DNA of 64,000 bases from Brachionus rotundiformis. Taxonomy: Eukaryota; Rotifera; Eurotatoria; Ploima; Brachionidae. The notes under the pieces were generated by a model that worked only from the letters and a program-made list of their open reading frames with translations, had not been told where the DNA came from and ran no database searches. Every line of letters starts with the position of its first letter. The stretch's first letter is position 1. Shown here one piece after another: positions 49,045 to 61,700 of the stretch. The DNA is taken from contig JAESIW010000065.1 in NCBI GenBank assembly GCA_016802295.1, forward strand, positions 1 to 64,000. The letters are read 5' to 3'. A program made the position numbers and the translations under genes.

Positions 49045-49401
49045 ATGGATAACTTAGCCGAACCCATTGTCCAATATATTGCCATTCGAAGTGATTTAAA
49101 ATGGCCAAAAGGTGCACTAATTGCTCAGGGATGCCATGCTTCCATTGCTGCCGTTCATTTAAATTACGATGACTCAGAAACCAAAGCATATTTACAAAAT
49201 TTAGATTCGATGCATAAAATAGTTGTTGGTATTCCTGGTTTGAACGAAATAAATGAACTTAATGAAACTTTGTTGAAAAATAATATCAAATTTAAACTTT
49301 GGACAGAGCAACCTGAAAACATACCAACTTGTTTGGCAACAAAACCATATTCAAAAAAAGCCGTCGAGCATTTTTTTAAAAATTTTAAACTATTCAAATA
49401 A
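49045..49401 (+). CDS. PTRHD1: PTRHD1, peptidyl-tRNA hydrolase 2-like protein
   Basis: Single exon, 118 residues. It begins with the family core almost at once: IVQYIAIRSDLKWPKGALIA, then QGCHASIAAV, KIVVGIPG and WTEQPENIPTCLATKPY. These are the conserved blocks of the PTH2 fold as found in PTRHD1, a short animal paralogue of the archaeal-type peptidyl-tRNA hydrolase that releases tRNA from stalled peptidyl-tRNA. The enzymatic activity of PTRHD1 itself is debated. The slightly short length compared with the human protein reflects a shorter N-terminus. It is divergent from the paracaspase gene and convergent with the SUEL/CUB gene. Confidence 0.93.
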   Translation: MDNLAEPIVQYIAIRSDLKWPKGALIAQGCHASIAAVHLNYDDSETKAYLQNLDSMHKIVVGIPGLNEINELNETLLKNNIKFKLWTEQPENIPTCLATKPYSKKAVEHFFKNFKLFK

Positions 49402-49930
49402 AAAACTGTTCATAGAATCGAGTTAAAAAACAAAACACTTAATGGATTTATTTATTTTAAAATAAAAAACGATATTTTTTTAATAACCAAGCTTAATTTT
49501 AGAAGTTTTTTTTTATTTAATATTTTAAATTTAAAAACTAATAAACTAGATCCATTCAAATGTTTTCATGTAATTAATAAATTCGTTTATTTATTAAGTC
49601 GATTCTTCTTTATTTTTTGTACTTAAACAAATATATGACAAAGTTAAAGTTTGAATTGTTTATAAGATAAAAAGTGGATATTCTTTTTTTGCTTATGCTC
49701 ACATTTTTACCAGTATATTTTTTATAAATGATAAAATAAAAAAGCTCATAAAGTCAATATTTTATTTTTAAATTTAATAAATTTAAATTAGATAGGTGTT
49801 AAAAGAAATGATTAATTTATTTAGAACAAAATTAAAATAAATTAATTAATATGGAATAAAAAAAAACATTTAAACATGAACAAAATTAAAATAAATATTA
49901 AATAAATTTATTTTTTACAAAATAAAAAAA
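49402..49930. other. short convergent intergenic spacer
   Basis: AT-rich sequence between the 3' ends of PTRHD1 (+) and the SUEL/CUB gene (-). Several AATAAA words occur on both strands, as expected for facing polyadenylation sites. Nothing else is seen. Confidence 0.6.
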
Positions 49931-52900
49931 TCAAAATTTAGTCTGTAAGAACTCGTTAACGCAAGATTCCATTTGAACACTTGTATCTAAATCCTGCTCG
50001 TTTAGACGATCATTATTTTCAAACTTGGGACTATCTTGCTTGATTTGTTTGGAATATTTTCCAAAAGCTTCCAATTTAGCCTTTGCTTCGGACAGCATAC
50101 TTCGACTCGAATGAACACTGCTATTGCTGATTCGACTAAAATCGGATCTTATCGTAGTATTTTGGTTCAAATCGTTCAATCTGTGAGATGACTTGCATCC
50201 AGTTATCATTTCGATCATTTGAACTTGTCTATCTACGATTTCATTAGACATTTCCATGTCAATGGTCCTATCGTTCAGCTTCGAATCAACGCTTTGACTG
50301 CGGTTCTTGTTGTAGCGAAAGGATGTAACTTTGGTTTGACTTAATCCCAGCTGGTTAATTTTTTCTGATATTGTACTAGGAGAATTGGTTTCCTTGATTT
50401 TAGACATTTTAGTCCTGTTTTTTTGCGTCATTGGTTTGTTAATAAGATTGCCATGCTCATCAAAAATGAGTCTGGTGTCTTTTTTGGACCTTTCTAAGCT
50501 TTTGTTGTGAATTTCTTTGATTAGTTTGTCATGCAAGTCATTAGATTGGTTATAAAAGTAGATACTATCTGTTTTAGAACGTCTTGGTTTAATACTAAAT
50601 TTTGGCTTGGTCTCCTCTCTGTTAATAAGAAACTCAGGCAATGGAGGAGCCACAGGCGTACTTGGCTCTTTCACGATCTCATTTTTGGAATCGTTTTCAA
50701 GATCAGAGCACACACCAAGTCCTTGATCAACAGACCTTTCAATTGAATTGATTCGCTTGACATCTTCATCTTTCGGGTGCTGTTCACTGTCACTTGACTT
50801 GGCACGCACTTCAAAGAAATTTTTCAATGATTTCACTGAATGCAGATTGTCCATGACAACTGGATCATTCTCAGATTTAGATTCAGATTCGGATTTTTTT
50901 ATATGATTGACAATCACATCATAAATTTGTTCGTCATTCATACTATTTAAATGCTCACTATTAGCCTTAATCACAGAAATAATATTTTTGATATCATTTT
51001 CCTCATTAGGTATTGACGAATAATATATGTTATTGGCTATCATGTCTTCTATTTGGCAAGCTTTTTTAATTGCATTGGTGAATGAATGCCTTTGGTCAAG
51101 TTCTTTGTTCATCATGAAGTTGGTCTCATCATTGCTGAACTCGACTGTGTTAGAGGGTCTGTTTCTTGAAATCGACTCATTAATGGTACTTCGAGATTCA
51201 ATCAATTTACATGATGAATTCGAATCCAAATTTGATTCAGCTGTTTCCATTGGAACATTGTCATTAAGAGATGACTGACTGGATTCATCTATTAGCCGGG
51301 TTCGTGACGTAGCTATTTCATAATTTAGTTCCTCGTTCACCATTTGGCTCAACGAATGACGCTTTTTATAATTATGGTAATGAAGTTTGATGTCTGTTGT
51401 TTCATCTGGATGTTCAGTGCGGACTCGCTGTTTTTTTTCCAATACTTCCAGTATTGGGGAGCTTGTTTGGTTTATATGTAATGTCCTCAATGAAATTGTT
51501 TGAATCCTTTTAAACAGTGTTTTAATGTAATTTTAAAATAATTATAAAAATAAAAATTTCGTTTTTTAAAATAATCGAAATTTAAAAAAAATATATTTAG
51601 CAAAAAAATTACAATCACTTACTCATTTTCATTTTTTTTGGTATTTTTTTTTTCCAGAGTACTCGAATTAGAAGTATTCGGGGCTACAATAGCAATTGGT
51701 ATATTTGATTGATTGGAATATTTTAAGCTTGATGGGTCTAATCGCACACTTGAATTTGAATTTAATGAAAATTCCTTATTTCCTGTATTTATTTTGAATA
51801 TAATGTTGTCATCTTGAACCAATCTATGATCAAAAGAAGGCGATGACTCACCTGAGTCATCCATGGCAAGAATATTTGTCTGGGACTCTATCTCGGGCTT
51901 TGGGTCTTTATCTTGTTCATCTTCTTTTGAATCATAGCTTTCATTCTTATTCTCTATATTTTCTTCATTAAAATGACTTGTTGCTGAATTAGCTTCCAGA
52001 AAGTGATTAGATGTGGATGCCTGATGGCATAATATTTTATTCCTTTTTCCCAATGAAGCTATTTGGCCGTGCTCTACGTGATACTCAGTTTCACCAAAAT
52101 TACCAAAATCTCTGAACGATGATCGAGAATTGTTTTCAGACTGGTCATATTCAATAGCCTCTGGGACAGGTGCAAGCACATAGTTACCACTAGTTGGCGG
52201 GATACGCTTTACCGCTTTGGGATCATCGGTTGACTCCTTCTTTTCGTCTTTTTTCTTAAACTTGTTTCTGTACGCCATCGAAGCCTTTTTGTATGTATTA
52301 TGCAAGACAGCCATGTTGTCACGAATCCAACGTTGTCCATCTATTTTAGCCCATGATCCATTTATATCAATCAGATAGCCTCGTTTGTCATTATCAGCCC
52401 AAAGAACTATTTCTCCAACTCCGGGTAAAATGTCATATGATTTCTTATCAGGATCTGATGCGTTTAATCCTGTTTCAATGATTTTAGCAGGTGGAACCTG
52501 CTTTTTTGCCAATCGTTTAAATGTGTAAATTATCAAATTGACTACAGATAACATGGCTATAAATATGACACATGAAATAACTATGGTCAATTCTGTTTTT
52601 GTAAGCTTTTTGTTTTGGACTTTGCCAGTTTTATCGAGAGAATTTTTCTCTTGAATTCCAAATGCCACCATAAAATCACTTTGGTTTAAAATCAAGTCTT
52701 AAAATTGTAAAAAATTATCCTTTTGAAACAAAAAATTTTGAAAAAAATTTTAATTTTAATATTTTGAATTAATTGATAATTAACAAGTTGAAATTAATGG
52801 GTTTTTGTTTATTTTAATTGGAATAGTTGGAAATTTCTCTTAATGTCTAGCTTTCGGATTTGATAATATGCTTAGATTTTGGTCTAAAGACACATTAAAA

Positions 52901-54829
52901 GAAAAAAAATTTATTGATAATGTGACTTTTTCATAAAATAGTTGGAAAGTGGTCATGCTTAAATAAATAAAATAGGTCATTTTAAAAATTCTGTTTTATT
53001 AGATGAATCCTATTCAAGTTTAATGAATCTCGATTAACTCAAAGATTCAAAAAACTAAGATTATATAAAAAAGTTAATTTTGATAAATTGATTTCATTTG
53101 AATCCGCTTTAAAAAAAGTACAATTTAATAGTATTTTCTAAATTAACTAATTGAATTAAACGAAAAGTAATTATTTTAAACAAAACATTTACAACTAATT
53201 AATTTCGACTGTGAAATAATTATTTTCAAAAAAAAGTTATTTAACAAAAAAATAAACGCTAACTAATTAATTCAATGTGGTGATAATATTTTCTCTTTAT
53301 TTATAGTCACATAAGAAAAAATAAATATTTTTTAGCTTTAAGACAGTCAACTTACTTTTAGTTATGTTCTCAATTTCTGTTTTATCAGAAGTGTAATTTT
53401 CTTTATCAAAATTTATCTTTTCCAAAACATAATCAGACAGTTGTATGTTTGAAGTTTGAATTTGAGAAGAAGTTGATAAGACAATCCGACTTGATGTTGT
53501 ATTTACTTTTTTTGTCAGAATTGAGGTAGACTCTTTTTCATTTAAAACTACCGGAAAATGTTCTGAATTGAAAATACGCTTCGAAGGAGTTATTTTTTTA
53601 AGTTTAATGCTCATTTTGGACGAAGTGGCAGGAGTTATAGTGGTATAAAGAGTGGTAGCCTTGCTCAAACTCGGAGTTGAGATCTGTGTCAATTTAAGAG
53701 TTGTAGGGATATCTGTACTTGTCAAAGTGATAATTGTTGTTGGAGTTCTTTTGGTCGAAAGCCTTATCTTCTTTCTGGTAGTGAAATAATATTTTATTTT
53801 AGGCTCTGTATGAAAAAAGGTAGAGTTATTTTGTTTTTTCTGGCTTAAAGTATCCAGTTTATTTGGTGTAGTGGTTAGTTTTAAAGATGTTTTAGGCACC
53901 GTAGTGGTTGTTTGTAGCCTCAAATTAGGAGTTGTACTTGACTCAAATTCATAAATATATGGTGTTAAAATGAGTTCCTTTTTGGTTGAAAATCGAGTAA
54001 AAAGAGCTGGTCGAACCTCATCGGTATCACCACATTTAAGTCTTATACGAGACTTGCCATCAGATGCCTCGTATATTATCCAAAAACCAGCTCGAATGGT
54101 GGGCTTGCGCGAATAAAAATTCAAATACAATTGTTTACTTGAGCTAATGTAGTAATGGCCTTGCTGTAAAAAAGTGCAGTCCTTGCTCCTATTTCTCTCC
54201 GATTGGAGATACAGGCCAGTTTCTGAACAAGTTGGGTCGTAGGGAAAAAGCTGAAATGATATTACTGATAAGACTATTCGCTGGTTGTTATCAGCTGACA
54301 ATTTGCACCAGCAGTCCTCATTGAATCCGTACGATTGGGGAAAATCAGTGGTTCGCAAAGTACCCCATGAGCTAATGTCTTCGACATTGGTGCAAACTCC
54401 ATGGACTTTTCTTTCTGGAACGCATTCGTACTGCACGGTCAAATAATTTGAATTTGCATTACAATCAGGCAGATAGACCCGGAAGAAATGCACTGTACAA
54501 GAGGACCGACCATTACAGGCATTTTGAAAGCTTGTGTGACTTTTACAATCTTTTTCGCGGTAACCTTCCGAGCAGTAGTCTCGCCCAGGCTCCATCGCTG
54601 CACCATAAAAGGATTCAAGTATCCTTATTCGGTGTCCAATGTTACAATCAATCGTGAGACTTGATGACCGCTCGTGGCATTCATGAATTGTTTGAAGATC
54701 TGTATTTTTATTTTATTTTTAATTTAAAAAAATTGATATAAAGTGTTTAAGCTTACGAGTTAGGGGTGCCACTGGTAAATTACACATTATTTTTTTAATA
54801 AGAAAAAAAATTATAATTAAAACTCTCAT
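49931..54829 (-). CDS. SUEL-lectin and CUB domain single-pass receptor with long cytoplasmic tail
   Basis: Model: complement of join(49931..51506, 51623..52697, 53356..54699, 54757..54829), 1,355 residues, in frame. The first exon encodes a signal peptide (MRVLIIIFFLIKK); exon 2 starts with HLQTIHECHE. Residues about 30-118 are a SUEL/galactose-binding lectin domain (IDCNIGHRIRILESFYGAA, CNGRSSCTVHF, YLTVQYECVP). Residues 127-236 are a CUB domain (TTDFPQSY, QRIVLSVISFQLF, LYLNFYSRKP). A Thr/Ser-rich mucin-like stalk follows to about 460. The transmembrane helix is about 509-531 (TIVISCVIFIAMLSVVNLII). The remaining 820 residues are cytoplasmic, with a conserved-looking block GEIVLWADNDKRGYLIDING and low-complexity Ser/Asn/Glu/Lys sequence after it. 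Such SUEL+CUB membrane proteins occur across invertebrates without a settled function; a guidance or adhesion receptor role is inference. The intron before the membrane exon is 658 bp with no visible content. Confidence 0.88.
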
Positions 54830-57800
54830 TTTGAGGTGTTGGTGTTGACTATTTTAAAATTTCCTATTCATTCTGAGACTCGGCTCTGAAGCATATCTAA
54901 AAAGAAAACAACTTTATTTAGCACAATCTGGTCAGCTTAGTTTGGAAAGCTAAATTTTTGATAGTGACAATTGTATAAAGAAATAATTGTGGGACTAAAT
55001 CTATTAATGATTAGCACACAAAAACACATCCTGTATTTAGCCCCTTTTAGTCTATTTGCTTAATGTTTAAACTAATTAAGTTTAAATATTACAATTTAGA
55101 TTAAGATTCGATACAATAAATATTAAACAAACAAATATAAATACAATGCGACATTTTACATTTTAAAATAAAGCTTAAATTCTGCTTAAATTTTTTAATT
55201 ATAAAATCTTTTTTAAATTGGCTTTTGAAATTTGTCATCTTAGACTCAGATCTTAGAAAAAAAAATTTTTTTCCTTTTCACTTGTTGTGGACCATAGGGT
55301 TATTAAATTCAGTTCCAAGCATCATGGCTGGGGTTGTACCATCCATTAGGATGATGCCACTACTCCGCTGGGTTTATTTCAGAGTTTTTGATTTCTTTAG
55401 CTAGCCCTACGTGCTTCATCAATTACCATATAATTTCTACTTTCTTCGATTTTCTCGAAAAGAATTCGAATATATCACCTCTTACTTGCTTCACTACTTT
55501 TAAGCGGCTGGTCGAACCATTGCACCATCGACTCGACCTTATTTATGGTTTTACCTAAAAATAATAAAGATTTTCGACAATACATTAATTAATATTTTTA
55601 AATTTTTTTTTTGCATTTTTATTTAATTGATTATTAGTTAAATAGATTTTTTATTTTTTATTTTTGACAAAAACACTGGGTACGCACTCAAAAAATTGAA
55701 AAACTAATGAATAACCAGGAAAAAAATTCCCTTAATGAATCCAATTAATCCAGTTTATAAATATCTGACCGTAATTGATCTAATCCTGATTTTTTAAATT
55801 GATCATTTGACTAAAATAATAAAAAATGTAATATTAGATGGACCATGTGGAGAATTTGTGACATATATAGAATATTTTTATTTTCTTATTTTGACAATTG
55901 AATCCGTAAATCAAAACTTAAGAAAACTGGTATTTTGTTTCTATTTAAAGGAAATCACTTAAACACATCGAAATTTGATTATCCGATGGCTAACTTGAAA
56001 CTAAACAAACATCAAAAGGAAAGGAATTTTTTTCTTATCCACAAAAATTTCTAAACGACCTCTTAAAATATTTTATATTTAAGAATATATAAAATATTTT
56101 TTTAAAATAAATTAATGCCAAATATTGAACATTTGGGTGTTGTTGTTTTTGTTTGTTTATTTATGTGTGATAGATCATAAATTAAAGAAATAAGAAAAGA
56201 TAGAAAATGTCCAAGAAATAAGTTACTCCGTTAGATCGGGTTAATGATTCTAAATTGTTCGGTTTAATTGTTAAGCAAATTTCAAAGCTAATTGTTTGCA
56301 AATAATTAGCAAAAGTCTTGAAATCTATATCATAAAATTTTACTAGTCTGTAATAAACTTAAATTTATATAAAATGAAATATATAAAAAAAAATTTAGTT
56401 AATAGTTGTATATTTTTAAATTATATTACTGAATTTAAATTCACTTGGTTTTATTAACACCTTGGCTTGGAATGCCTTTAATTTTTTAAATGTTTTAATT
56501 TACATATAAAAATCTGCTTTCTATAATAAAATAGTAGAAAAAAATGTCAAATAAATATTTGAATATGTGGCCTAATTTTGAACAGACTACTTTTCCGCGA
56601 AAATGTCCATTTAAGCTCGAATCATGTTCTTAAATGGCCTTAAACACATCCCTGATTTTCTCTTGAATAGACTGATCTAGAACTTATTGATGTAAACTGA
56701 TCCAGCCGAAGTTTATCTTTTTCACAAACACTGTATGAATACATAAAATTTACTGTTCTCTTTTATTTTTTTGTCTTTACTTATCTAAATAAAATATTTA
56801 CCTGAATGATCACAACCCAGTAGCCTCATTTCAAGGATATAATTTTCCAATAATGTGTGCCATCAATGAGTCAAAGTTTTAGGCAAAAAAATTCTTATAT
56901 ATAAAGAAAAAAAATTAAAATATTTTGACTAAATCTAAACAAAATTAAGAAACCCAATATATTAAACAATACCATTGGGATCACAGCGGTCGTGATAATA
57001 AGATGGTTTAAAAATAAAGCTTTTTTATTTTAAATTTAATAAACTTAAATTTAATACTTTGAATATTGTCTGTATACGACATTTAAGCGACTTAAATTTG
57101 AGATAGTATAATATATTGGTTTAAAATTTTATATAAATTAAACAAATTACGAGACCCAATTGATAAATCATGTTCCAGTAAAAAGGATTTAAAATAAATG
57201 TCAAATATATTTTTATTAGAATATTAAAAGGGCGACAAATTATACATGAGGTCAGTTATATAATTAAGGTTTAAGTAGTTTTTATTAAAGAAATCACGAT
57301 TAGAACTAATAAATAAATTACTTTTGTCTTAGCAAAACAAGCCACTTGTCTCAAATGAGTATTTACGATCATTTATTTATTTAGTCTACGTGAACTGCCT
57401 ATGTTCTTAATCTCTCTTTTCTTTTCTTTTTTTTTTTATTTTTGATTGAGTCTGAGATAAAGTCTCTTAATTTATACTTTTATCGAAATTTTAGTTTTCT
57501 TAAATTTTTACTTGGTAAACAGATATTCAAGCATATGCTAAAAGTATTTCCGTGTTAAATGTACAAATCAAAAAGTTTTACATGAAAATAAAGACACTCA
57601 AGTGAGCATTCAATTAGACTTTATTAATGAAAACATTTGGGATCATTAAATCAGTTATTTTTTTATTATAAATAAGCAGGACATTTAAATTTTTGGACTG
57701 TGTTATTTAAATGTGGATTTGATCTTAATTTGCCACGCTAATGGACTCAATAATAGAAAATTATTTGAACATTTTATTTTTAAAAAATTAAATTAATTAA

Positions 57801-58166
57801 GATAATAAACAATTCTCAATATTTGTTTTAATTTTTGTTTTTAATTTGTAAAATTTTCAAAAAAATTAATTATTAAAAGTGTATGAAATTAATTTAGAAT
57901 AAAAATAAAATTTTATAAAACCTTTTTATTTTATCTTCTTTATCAAACTCGTTATTTCTAAGTAATTCTAATTAAAGTCGTAATTAGAGAAATATTTGCT
58001 AAAATCTCAATTTAGTTGCCAAGTTTTTTTTCTAAAAATCATAAATTAAAACTCACTAGTTCATTTGGTATCCCATAGAAACCATCAATTGTTTAAATTT
58101 ATTCAAGTCCCATTGTGTATTCCAACATTTTGATTTTATTTCATTTTTTTACTGATTTTTGTAAAA
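54830..58166. other. intergenic region with a decayed repeat
   Basis: No gene seen. The stretch 55,280-55,560 has higher GC and partly open minus-strand frames (for example VESMVQWFDQPLKSSEASK), unlike its surroundings. It is probably a decayed transposon fragment, but I could not place it in a family. The remainder is low-complexity AT-rich DNA containing the presumed promoters of the SUEL/CUB gene (-) and CFAP276 (+), which are divergent. Confidence 0.5.
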
Positions 58167-58793
58167 ATGGCAGTACATAGAGCAATCGGTGGACGAGACC
58201 CTTTATCTTATCCACGGCTGGAAAATGATGAAAATTTTGTGGGAAAAAGAGAAATGCAAGTAAAATAACTTCCATCAGCAAAATTCGCCTATTAATTTCA
58301 TAATTCCAACTTAGAAACTACCGTTCACAGCAAGTACCAGAGAGGCTCAAGGCGAACAGCCATGGAGCAGACTTTTCAACACAGGAACTTTATCGAGCAT
58401 CCGTCATCAGGTTTTTAGCTTCGATCCTAAGGCGCCAAATGACAGCCTTGATTTCTTGCTGAAAACAAAATATGATCAGCACAAAGAAACGTTGAAGCCT
58501 ATTGCCATAACCAGATTACAGAAGGAAACAATTGATGAAGATCATGGGTATATATTTCTATCTACATAATTGTGTTTTATTTTTTTTAATATTTTTTAAT
58601 AAGACGAATACTTAAAAATCGTACAAAAATAGTACAAACACCTCCACCTCCGTTGAATCATCCTTTAAGAATTTCTGTCTCAGATCGAAAAGAACGAATT
58701 GAACAAGCCAAACTTGCCATCGAAAGTCACCATACTATTTTGACCAATAAAGGCTACTCAAGAAAGCCAGATGGAGGATTTTTTACCGCATGA
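58167..58793 (+). CDS. CFAP276: CFAP276, ciliary doublet microtubule inner protein
   Basis: Model: join(58167..58259, 58315..58547, 58604..58793), 171 residues, phases consistent; introns are 55 and 56 bp. The protein keeps the hallmarks of CFAP276 (C1orf194): an N-terminal RDPLSYPRLENDENFVG, then KLPFTASTREAQGEQPWSRL, a SFDPKAPNDSLDF block, the proline run TPPPP and the C-terminal GYSRKPDGGFFTA. The human protein is nearly the same length. CFAP276 sits inside the lumen of axonemal doublet microtubules and stabilises motile cilia, so the organism has motile cilia. An AATAAA at 58,834 is a plausible poly(A) signal. Confidence 0.93.
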
Positions 58794-61700
58794 TAATTTT
58801 TCTTTAATTTTTCATGCTACTTTGGCACCTTTAAATAAACAGTATCTAATATTATAAAAAAGTTCAATTTATTTTTTTATTTAAACGAAAATCAATATTT
58901 TCAATTCAATAATAATATTTTTTTAGGCATTTGTTGATATAAATTTAAACAATAAAAACGAAATTCTTTTTTAAATATTAAATACAAAATTAAATTACTT
59001 TTGATGAAAAATTGACTTAAGTTTTTAAATTAAAAATAAAAAATCATTTCCATAATTAGATTCCAATCAAACTTTCGATTAATTTTTTGTGAATAAAGAA
59101 AAAAAATTTTTGATAATTATGTCTAAATTCATTATTCTTAATTAGCGCAATCTAGAAGATTAAATAAAAATAATTTTTTCCTGTTTAATTTTTCTGACTT
59201 GAGGAATTATTTACACACAAATAGGTCTCATCTAATTAGTATTTTTCAGTAAATATACACTCGATTCTTTCAGGCTAAAGAATTTATAAGAATTTGATAT
59301 TGAATTAATCATTTAATTTAAAAAATAAAATTCTCATTTAAAATTAGAGTGGAATTATGACAAGACCAAACTATTAAACACAGACACATAATTCAAAAAT
59401 ATAAATCAAATACAGAAGTATCTATTACATTAAAAATTAATAAATAGTTATTATACGCTATAGAGGAAAAATTTTCATCATGATACTTCCTAAAAAAATC
59501 ATTTCAACAAGAAGTATTTTAATGTGTTTGTATAAATTTAAGGATTTATTATACTAATCTTTAAATATTTTATAAACCCTATCCTAATTTAGTTAGAAAA
59601 TAATTTACATGAAAATTAAAACGGAAATTTAGAAAACGATTCCTAAAGAATTAGTAGGCAAAAATCGATTTTATGCATTATATAAATTATTTTAGTTACC
59701 AACAAAATCAATCAAATTAAATAAATAGTAACTTTATTTTAATAAATTTTCGGGTAGCCTATAGGCTATTTTGCCTATAGGAAGCTAAGGCAATTTTTAT
59801 TTAATCTTATCTCGGATAATTAATAATTATTGTCGATGTTTCCAGAATCCAATTGAGTATAACTTAATCAAATTATTTTTTTTAATCTATTAACTGTAAA
59901 CAATTTTTTTTCAATTTTTACTTAAAAAAAATATTTGGACAAATTTTAAGCTTTTGATTAATTAAAAAATAACCTTGGAAACTAGATTGGAATAATGCTA
60001 CATAACATAAGTTAGAATTAAACCATTTCAATAAAGTTAAGCTTGTTTGGTCTGAAATCTAGAATTGTAATTGATAAGTTTTTTGTTTCTTAATATCTTT
60101 TCCGACAAAAGGCTTAATAAAATCCTTAAAGAATAATTTCAATTTTTATTTGTTTAGGTAAGCGCTTTTAGAAGGAAATTATTTAAATATTGATTAAATA
60201 CTTAAAGTAATATTTTATTATTCTGTATTTTTATTCTTTAAATTTATTTTTAACTATAAAGAAGTATTTCATGATATTATAAATTCGAATCAATTGTATA
60301 GAAATTTGTAAAATATATTGTCTGTAAAATTAGCAAAAAAGTTTTCAGTTTTTTCTTATGGGAAATCGATTTATCAAGATTAGAAAAAAACACATGAGAT
60401 AATAAGAAAAAATTGAGCTCTTTTAATTTAAAAAATCGTATTTCAAGTATTCGAATATTATTCTCTTTTTTTGTTTAATCCAAACTAAAGTGGTCAATAT
60501 CAGATAGTTGAATACAATTTGCTATCTTATAAACTATTTTCCAAGAACAAAATTTTAATTTTTCTTTTATAACTTGTTGAAAATTCATTAATTATTTAGA
60601 TTGATATTCAATAATAAGCAAATGCAAATGCACTTGCAAATTTTGTAAGTCAAACTTCAAATTTTAACGCCAATAAAGACTAATTAAAATTTTGAGTTTT
60701 CTTTTATCCAAATGGAATTTCTAGTGTCTGCTAATCTGTTAAAATTGACTTTAATAATTCTTTTTCAAATAAAGCCTAATTTTTCAAGAATACACTTAGT
60801 TAATTTTCTGTAATTTTATTAATTTGAAAAAATTGTCTCAAAATAGGATAATTAAGTTTAGGCATTTTATTCCTAGAGATATACGATTTTAAATTTTATT
60901 AAAAAATTAAATGTAAATATGATAAGATCAATGACTTGCTATCATTTCAGACAGTGTAGTCTAGATTCATTTTTAGTATTTATCATAGAGAGATCATAAA
61001 CTTTTTGTCTAATTGTGTTTAAAATATTAAATATATCAATTTTATTGACTTTAATAAATTTAGTGGTAAAATTCTTATATCATGATAAAATTAAGTTGCG
61101 TAATTTTGATGATTAAAATGAAGATCCAAGTCGATTGTTTTCCCAATTTTACGCTCTCTCATTTTGGAAAATTTTATTCATTTTTCTGTTTTTGACTTGA
61201 AAATATAACTTTGATTTTGTTTACTTTCTGATGTTGATTCTTGCTTAAAGACTTTAGCCCCGGAGAATATTTCAAAAGAAAAGAACTTTAAATGAAATTT
61301 AACACTCAAATTCTGTGATATAAGAGCACTGCGTTTGGTGTTATTATTTAAAAATGTTAATGCCTTATTCTTTTTATTGAATTACAAGCCAATTCAAATT
61401 ATGTACTAAGATTTTAAGTTAAAAATTTTGCAAAAATTTTTAGATAATAAGCATATTGAATGTGATGAGGATAAATACATCACCCGGTAAGAGTTTCTCC
61501 AAGTATAATAAAAAATAGGTAGATAGGTCTTAATTCTTCGGAATGATTAAAAATCTAAATACAATTTTTTAAAAATAATCATAATAAGAATAATTATTAA
61601 AATTATCAAATGATTAAGTAAAGGATTCAAACAGAATAAAAACATTAGTCGTATTTTTAGGAAAAATAGTTTTATATTTTTCATTATAGAAATTTTTTTT

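Noticed and set aside
48844..49045. Two overlapping small frames upstream of PTRHD1
   Set aside because: They overlap in different frames, have no motif, and abut the real start codon; more likely leader sequence.
59753..59789. Palindromic CCTATAGG cluster as a regulatory or attachment site
   Set aside because: Short and isolated, with no flanking repeat or gene context; probably chance or an old insertion scar.
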